Position numbers and translations under genes: made by a program. Source: JAUVAV01 sp965371665 (lineage in GTDB: Bacteria; Oederibacteriota; JAAXVQ01; JAUVAV01). From it: a stretch of 7,168 nucleotides of DNA. Where the stretch lies: NCBI GenBank assembly GCA_965371665.1, contig CBDUZI010000125.1, forward strand, positions 1 through 7,168, read 5' to 3'. Each line of letters opens with the position of its first letter. Within the stretch, counting starts at the first letter, position 1. The notes under the pieces are model-generated. The model made no database searches and was not told where the DNA came from. It saw only the letters and a list, made by a program, of their open reading frames with translations. Of the stretch, positions 1 through 4,155 are shown piece after piece.

Positions 1-50
1 GGGAAACTGCTGTCATTATATCATAAGTCAACAACAAAGTCCGACAGGCT
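1..50. repeat. Direct repeat, left copy (cut by window edge)
   Basis: The first 29 bases match positions 6995-7023 with a single mismatch (g/a at base 9). Similarity fades over the next 20 bases (for example aagtccg is shared). The shared core includes tgtcattatatcataagtc. The copy starts at the window edge, so its true left end is unknown. Both copies lie in the same orientation and outside the four genes. It is probably a dispersed intergenic repeat or the end of a larger element. No coding potential was seen. Confidence 0.75.
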
Positions 51-60
51 GCTAGGAGCT

Positions 61-227
61 TGAGCATTTAGTCGATTTTGTCATTCCGGCATGATTAAAG
101 CCGGAATCCAGGCTTTTTTTAATGCTTATAAAATAATGCTTTTCTGGATTCCCGCCGGTCCTGGATGGTTTAGTCCAGGGATACGAGCATTCGGGAATGA
201 CAACCTAAAAAACCGACTAAATGCTCA
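61..227. repeat. MITE-like palindromic element A with 14-bp perfect terminal inverted repeats
   Basis: TGAGCATTTAGTCG at 61-74 is exactly the reverse complement of 214-227. Inside it lies a second inverted pair, TGTCATTCC (79-87) with GGAATGACA (194-202), then GGAATCCAG (103-111) with CTGGATTCC (144-152). Two small local hairpins are CCGGC/GCCGG (86-90 with 100-104) and CCTGGA/TCCAGG (160-165 with 174-179). The whole 167 bp can fold as a nested cruciform. It has no ORF, and I see no clear target-site duplication. 'GTCATTCC...GGAATCCAGG' palindromes are a widespread class of dispersed intergenic repeats in environmental bacteria. It lies just downstream of the HAMP gene and could also act as a bidirectional terminator or RNA stabiliser (inference). 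Bases 228-286, between it and the HAMP stop codon, show nothing recognisable. Confidence 0.8.
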
Positions 228-286
228 GTTCGGTATTTACTGCCATTAACTTAATATTATTTATGAATGCTTTTCCACAATAGAAA

Positions 287-847
287 CTAAATAATATAAA
301 AACTCGCGATTTGTTCCGATGTTTCCCGAATATACTTGATTTCCTCTATAATTTTATCTTTTTCAGGTTTCCCGACATTCTTAGCCAAGGAAACTTCCAT
401 TACTCCCAGCGCTTCCTGTATATCTTTAAGTTTCTGGCGGTCCTGCCGAACCTGATTTCTTACCTTATCCGTCATATCATTAAAAGCCGATTCCAACTCC
501 CTCATTTCATCGCCTTTCCGCAAATTAACCTGGATCTTGAAATTACCGTTTGCCAGTTCGCGGATGCACATAACAAACCGAAAAAGAGGGCCGGCTACTT
601 TATGGGACAGATAAACGCCCACGGTTATATTGCATAAGGTGAGAAAAAGAATGATAGCCAGCACAACTTTATAAATAAAATAAATATTCGCGCCCGGAAT
701 ATCCGGCTTGGGTTGGGTAAACACGTATAACAAAGCCAGCCCCACAATGACCATTTCCACAAACATGGTAAAAATCAAGACCAACGAGTACTTGAATTGC
801 AGGTCCATATTAATGTAAATCTGTTTTCTTTTAAATGTCTGAGCCAC
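287..847 (-). CDS. Two-TM, HAMP-domain inner-membrane protein without an output domain
   Basis: This 186-residue protein has a short basic N-terminus, TM helix 1 at about residues 20-43, a roughly 15-residue periplasmic loop (44-58, too short for a sensor domain), TM helix 2 at about 59-80, and a HAMP domain at about 81-133. The HAMP signature is the AGPL turn at residues 85-88, LANGNF around 98-103 and GDEMRELESAFNDM at 112-125. A charged, probably coiled-coil tail runs from 134 to about 182. HAMP domains relay signals in chemoreceptors and histidine kinases, but no methyl-accepting, kinase, GGDEF or phosphatase domain follows. It may therefore be a stand-alone transducer, a partner or a scaffold, and its function is unknown. 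The start is GTG at 847, preceded by GAGGTG at a good spacing (start of gene at GTGGCTCAG); the stop is TAG. It lies 106 bp downstream of the PorV-like gene and probably has its own promoter. Family call is strong; role is open. Confidence 0.88.
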   Translation of the reverse strand: MAQTFKRKQIYINMDLQFKYSLVLIFTMFVEMVIVGLALLYVFTQPKPDIPGANIYFIYKVVLAIILFLTLCNITVGVYLSHKVAGPLFRFVMCIRELANGNFKIQVNLRKGDEMRELESAFNDMTDKVRNQVRQDRQKLKDIQEALGVMEVSLAKNVGKPEKDKIIEEIKYIRETSEQIASFYII

Positions 848-860
848 TTTTTCACCTCAC

Positions 861-878
861 AATATTTTTTAAAATATT
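861..878. repeat. AT-rich perfect inverted repeat in the HAMP gene leader
   Basis: AATATTTT (861-868), a two-base TT spacer and AAAATATT (871-878) form a perfect 8-bp inverted repeat. It lies a few bases upstream of the GAGGTG ribosome-binding site (about 851-858) of the HAMP gene. It could be an operator or a weak hairpin next to the RBS, or a chance product of the very AT-rich spacer. Confidence 0.4.
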
Positions 879-910
879 CGTTATTTTTTTATATATCTTT
901 TTATGTAAGT

Positions 911-939
911 ATCTTATCCAATTTATATATAATATTCAA
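911..939 (-). promoter_or_regulatory. Candidate sigma70-type promoter for the HAMP gene
   Basis: On the minus strand TTGAAT (complement of 934-939) is followed after exactly 17 bases by TAAGAT (complement of 911-916), giving matches of 4/6 or better to each consensus hexamer. The predicted transcript would start near 904 and carry a leader of about 57 nt. The region is AT-rich, so chance matches are likely. No terminator is evident between the PorV-like gene and this site, so readthrough from upstream is also possible. Confidence 0.35.
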
Positions 940-953
940 CACAAATTTTTCTG

Positions 954-2225
954 TTATTCCAGCATCTCCACGGGCGAGACCCCCAGGGGAAGAATGCTTT
1001 GGATATTAACAAAAATATTCGCTGATTTTTTTGTCTCGCCGGAAGCGTCTTCCACTGCCAAGGTTACTTGGTACCTTCCATCCGGCATGGGATTAGTATT
1101 ATCCAGCAGCCCGTCCCAGACCACATGATCCGGAGGCGACCCCTCCCCGGAGTATTTCTTTACCAGGGCTTTGGCTTCATTCCGGATTTCCAGACTCCAA
1201 ATCCGCAAGGGAAATTTAGTTTGGCAATTAATCTTCAAGACCGACACTTTATTGAAGCCCACCGGCGAGAAGGTTTCCGGCTCAGCTTTCACATCCATGA
1301 CAAATCCGCCGAAGTAGTAGGACAGGGCTACCTTGTGCATCATTTCCACGGTTTGGAACCCCAGAGCATAGTCCAGCGCAAATCCCTGGTAACGATAACC
1401 CGCGCCCATGCCTATCTCAGTATCATCAATTCCCGCCCGTAAAAACAGGCGGGGTATGGGCGAAACTTCCAATCCCAGGCAGAGTTTGACCTCATCCTGC
1501 TCCAGGTTCTTCGCAATATCCAGGTCTACTTTTAGCTGTTCTTCAAAAACCTTAACCCCCACTCCCAATACCAGGTTCATGGGATACTGTTCCTTTTCAT
1601 CTTTTAATTGAATCACCGGGGCCAGCAGGTTCCGGAATGCCAGACCCATGTTTAAAAACGGCCAGGGATGGTACATGATGCCGGCATCCAGTCCTAATCC
1701 GGTTCCCGAGACATTCATCAAGGTCTGGCTCACGATTTTCAAAGTTCCTCCGGCAGCCAGCAAGGGCGTGATATCCGATCCAAAACCCAACATAACGCCC
1801 AATTGGTTATGGGTAAAGCTATCAAGTATTTCATTATAGGAGTCGCGGCCTTCGGCCTCGCCCTGATTCAGGAAAATCAAGCCCACCCCGAGAGTGCCGA
1901 TATAGGGGAGAATATGGTTGTAACCCAGATACTGGTAATTATTTCCGTCGACCAGGGATACGTACTGCACTATGGCCTGGTTCTGCGACAAGGCGGAAAG
2001 TCCGGCCGGATTCCAATACACTGCCGTGGCGTCATCCGCCAAGCCGGTAAAGGCCCGGCCCATGGCCATGGCCCGGGCTCCGGCGCCATAAGTCAGGAAA
2101 GCCCCGGGTTGTCCGGCATCGCCTTCCCCGGCCTCAGCCGGCGACGAAAAAAAAGCGGCCGTAATCAGCAGGCCGGCCAGGCTGAGTTGCAACACGCTTT
2201 GTCTTAGCATTCGCCTGCTCCTCAT
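954..2225 (-). CDS. PorV/PorQ-family outer-membrane beta-barrel protein with a FlgD-like Ig extension
   Basis: A signal peptide (hydrophobic core about residues 11-26, cleavage likely after AEA at 30-32) is followed by a barrel of alternating beta-strands at about 40-308. The family signature covers 42-76: LTYGAGARAMAMG, then AFTGLADDATAVYWNPAGL. PorV/PorQ (UPF0164-type) proteins are outer-membrane barrels related to FadL; PorV is a T9SS component that binds cargo C-terminal domains. Residues about 320-410 add an Ig-like module resembling the FlgD Ig fold (IWSLEIRNEAK, then VVWDG at 368-372 and MPDGRYQVTLAVEDASG), which classical PorV lacks. The first ATG (2225) overlaps the TGA of the preceding gene as ATGA, but residue Met6 (ATG at 2210) has a perfect AGGAG seven bases upstream and directly precedes the signal peptide, so 2210 may be the true start. 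Stop is TAA. The barrel call is strong; a transport or secretion role is inferred. Confidence 0.88.
   Translation of the reverse strand: MRSRRMLRQSVLQLSLAGLLITAAFFSSPAEAGEGDAGQPGAFLTYGAGARAMAMGRAFTGLADDATAVYWNPAGLSALSQNQAIVQYVSLVDGNNYQYLGYNHILPYIGTLGVGLIFLNQGEAEGRDSYNEILDSFTHNQLGVMLGFGSDITPLLAAGGTLKIVSQTLMNVSGTGLGLDAGIMYHPWPFLNMGLAFRNLLAPVIQLKDEKEQYPMNLVLGVGVKVFEEQLKVDLDIAKNLEQDEVKLCLGLEVSPIPRLFLRAGIDDTEIGMGAGYRYQGFALDYALGFQTVEMMHKVALSYYFGGFVMDVKAEPETFSPVGFNKVSVLKINCQTKFPLRIWSLEIRNEAKALVKKYSGEGSPPDHVVWDGLLDNTNPMPDGRYQVTLAVEDASGETKKSANIFVNIQSILPLGVSPVEMLE
2208..2222 (-). promoter_or_regulatory. Shine-Dalgarno favouring an internal start of the PorV-like gene
   Basis: Minus-strand AGGAG (2222-2218), seven bases, then ATG at 2210-2208. 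The upstream ATG at 2225 has only a G-rich stretch (GGGGGTG) before it, inside the end of the preceding gene. Translation from 2210 would begin 11 bases after the upstream stop codon, which suits coupled re-initiation. Confidence 0.55.
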
Positions 2226-3946
2226 TTCAACACCCCCACCCGGCGCTTAAATTCCTGAACCCCGGTACTTCCCCGCGCTGTAACTTTGACCAGGTATATG
2301 CCGTTGGCAACAATCCGGCTCTCGCCGTTCCGGCCGTCCCATTCCCAGTACGCGCCCCCGGACGCGGTGGCATTTTGGGATACGGAATCCGCCGCGGTTT
2401 CACTCAGATCCCGGGAAAGCACGAGACGTCCGAACGCGTCATAAATTCTGATCTCGACATTACTCCGGCTGTCTAAATAATAATTTATGGAAGTTTTCTG
2501 GTCCTGGGCCGGATTAAACGGATTGGGATAATTGAGAATCGCCCCCGGCGAAGCTGCGGCCACGGAAACTTTTACCGTCATTACAGTCTCGGCATATATA
2601 TGCTGCGTGGCCGTGTGCTCGGCCCGCACCCGGATAAGCGCTTCCTCATTAACCACTCCGCCGGTAAAATCGCAATACGCGTTCCCGTTAAGATCAGTGG
2701 CAGTCTGGCTCACGGAGAGAAAACCGCTGCCCGAGACCTGATCAAACTTCACTATAAAAGAATGGAGCGCGCTTTGGGTGGGATTGCCATACTGGTCCAG
2801 CATGCGCGCTGTAATATGCGTAGTGTGCTTAGCCTGCACCTGGGCCGGATCCAGTGTGACCTGGATTGTTGCAGGGACATTAGGTAGTACTTCAATCACG
2901 CTGGAAGGAACTCCGGTTACGTAAGGAGGAACGTCGCCGCTGGTTTTCTCTCCGCATAAATAGATGGACTCGGCCCGGTCGTAGGTAAAATCGTCGCGGG
3001 AAACCACTCCATTACTCATGGAAAGATTCTCGCTCGGTCCTCCCCAATTTCCCAAGGCCGGATCCGAAGTGCCGGCTATATAACGGTTTATCTTAAAGCC
3101 ATCGTTGTTGCTGGTCAGTACCTGGTCCGGATCCCCTTCCTGGCTGGAAACCGTGGCGGTTAGTGAAAAGGGTGCGCCGGCCGTAATCTGGGAAGGCACT
3201 TTAATATGCAGATAGCCTATGTCGGCAGGAAGCACATTAACCATTACAGCATTTGAAAAACTATCAGGAAAAAAAGAACTATTAAAACCTATAGTAACAT
3301 GGTCTTTTGTGGTAAACCGAAAAGAATAATAGGCCTTTCCATTTTCGGTATAGTAATCCTTGGGATCAGGATCGACATACGAATCTTCTACTGTAATGGT
3401 GGTAGGTGAATAATTTGAATCACAATTCCAGAGAGCATCAACTACATATACCGTTACGCGATGGCTAATCCCTTCCAGCAAATCTATTTCGCCATAAGGA
3501 CTTACCCCTGGATAAAAACCAGGAGTGTGGGTCTGACCGGGAAGTAGAATTAAAAGTCCCGCGCCCGGCCCGGCATAAACAGTGGTAATGATGTTTCCTG
3601 TAGCTCCACCCTCACCTGTGCAGGTCAGTACCACTTCATTATCAGCCGCTATAAAATTCATGGTGCTGGTTTCCCAAGACCCAGTCCCACTGGCAAAATT
3701 CCCGGAAACTGTGGGGGATACGGTTCCAGGATAAGGACTCACAGTAAATGTAACCGTACCATAGTAAGAAGTATCCACGGTGCCATTCGCATTTTTAGCA
3801 GTTACAACCACAGTCAGGTCATCACCGGCCTGTACTGAAGAATCAATGACCATAGTAAAATAAGCTACTGCTGCTGAAGAACTCAAAGGCAGGCCCAAAA
3901 GAAAAATAAAAAGCAGAGTTTGCATAGTGCGTTTCAAATCACTCAC
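2222..3946 (-). CDS. Secreted multi-Ig-domain protein with C-terminal FlgD-like (type A sorting-like) domain
   Basis: This is a 574-residue exported protein. The signal peptide has a basic start (LKR) and hydrophobic core at about residues 10-20, with cleavage around SSSAAVA (22-28). Four Ig-like beta-sandwich modules follow at about 29-127, 128-240, 243-354 and 357-460. The last, with ITARMLDQYGNPT (378-390) and DLNGNAYCDF (418-427), reads like an invasin/Big_1-type domain. Residues 469-574 are a FlgD-like Ig or T9SS type A sorting-like domain: NYPNPFNP (472-479), IRIYDAFGRLV (499-509), WEWDGRNGE (534-542), NGIYLVKV (548-555), ending VGVLK. It probably works as a surface or secreted adhesive or structural protein; no catalytic motif was seen. 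The outermost start is GTG at 3946, but AGAGG abuts it with no spacing and lies 8 bases before an in-frame TTG at 3937, which may be the real start. The stop overlaps the PorV-like gene, implying co-transcription and possibly a cargo-partner relation. Confidence 0.87.
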   Translation of the reverse strand: MSDLKRTMQTLLFIFLLGLPLSSSAAVAYFTMVIDSSVQAGDDLTVVVTAKNANGTVDTSYYGTVTFTVSPYPGTVSPTVSGNFASGTGSWETSTMNFIAADNEVVLTCTGEGGATGNIITTVYAGPGAGLLILLPGQTHTPGFYPGVSPYGEIDLLEGISHRVTVYVVDALWNCDSNYSPTTITVEDSYVDPDPKDYYTENGKAYYSFRFTTKDHVTIGFNSSFFPDSFSNAVMVNVLPADIGYLHIKVPSQITAGAPFSLTATVSSQEGDPDQVLTSNNDGFKINRYIAGTSDPALGNWGGPSENLSMSNGVVSRDDFTYDRAESIYLCGEKTSGDVPPYVTGVPSSVIEVLPNVPATIQVTLDPAQVQAKHTTHITARMLDQYGNPTQSALHSFIVKFDQVSGSGFLSVSQTATDLNGNAYCDFTGGVVNEEALIRVRAEHTATQHIYAETVMTVKVSVAAASPGAILNYPNPFNPAQDQKTSINYYLDSRSNVEIRIYDAFGRLVLSRDLSETAADSVSQNATASGGAYWEWDGRNGESRIVANGIYLVKVTARGSTGVQEFKRRVGVLK

Positions 3947-3958
3947 CTCTTAAGAATT

Positions 3959-3988
3959 ATTTTAACTTTTTGTATTATAAATGGTCAA
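3959..3988 (-). promoter_or_regulatory. Candidate promoter for the Ig-protein/PorV-like operon
   Basis: On the minus strand TTGACC (complement of 3983-3988, 5/6 to consensus) is followed after 18 bases by TAAAAT (complement of 3959-3964, 5/6). A perfect TATAAT also lies between them (complement of 3974-3979) but has only a poor -35 match 17 bases upstream. Transcription from the first pair would start near 3952, giving a very short leader; from the second, near 3967. Either places the start just before the AAGAGG ribosome-binding site. Confidence 0.5.
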
Positions 3989-4082
3989 TCGGAAATAACA
4001 AAGTTAAATATGACAGGAAAGTGAAAAAAGATGATTTACCGACGAATCGTCCGGCATCCGGAAACGCACGCTATTAGCCGTA

Positions 4083-4136
4083 GGGGCCGGCTTCCATGCC
4101 GGCCCGGGTTGATTGCCGAGCTGGACCCCGGCAATC
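4083..4136. repeat. Pair of strong GC-rich hairpins (REP-like) beyond the propeller gene
   Basis: The first hairpin pairs GGGCCGGC (4084-4091) with GCCGGCCC (4098-4105), a perfect 8-bp stem with a 6-base loop. The second pairs GATTGCCG (4111-4118) with CGGCAATC (4129-4136), a perfect 8-bp stem with a 10-base loop. They start 20 bases after the stop codon of the propeller gene. No T-tract follows on either strand, so they are not classic intrinsic terminators. The 'GTAGGGGCCGGC...' form resembles REP-type intergenic palindromes found in many copies in other genomes. They could stabilise the 3' end of the mRNA. The rest of the 3947-4155 spacer, apart from the promoter candidate, shows nothing I recognise. 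Confidence 0.7.
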
Positions 4137-4155
4137 CTGGAAGCAATCCCAGATG

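Noticed and set aside
1..286. tRNA, small RNA or riboswitch in the palindromic left spacer
   Set aside because: The structures are explained by nested inverted repeats typical of dispersed elements; no tRNA arms or known riboswitch core were seen.
311..637. Plus-strand open frame opposite the HAMP gene
   Set aside because: The HAMP signature on the other strand is clear; this translation has no recognisable domain.
1068..1442. Plus-strand open frames opposite the PorV-like gene (also 1803-2207)
   Set aside because: They are opposite a strongly supported barrel protein and have low-complexity, unfamily-like translations.
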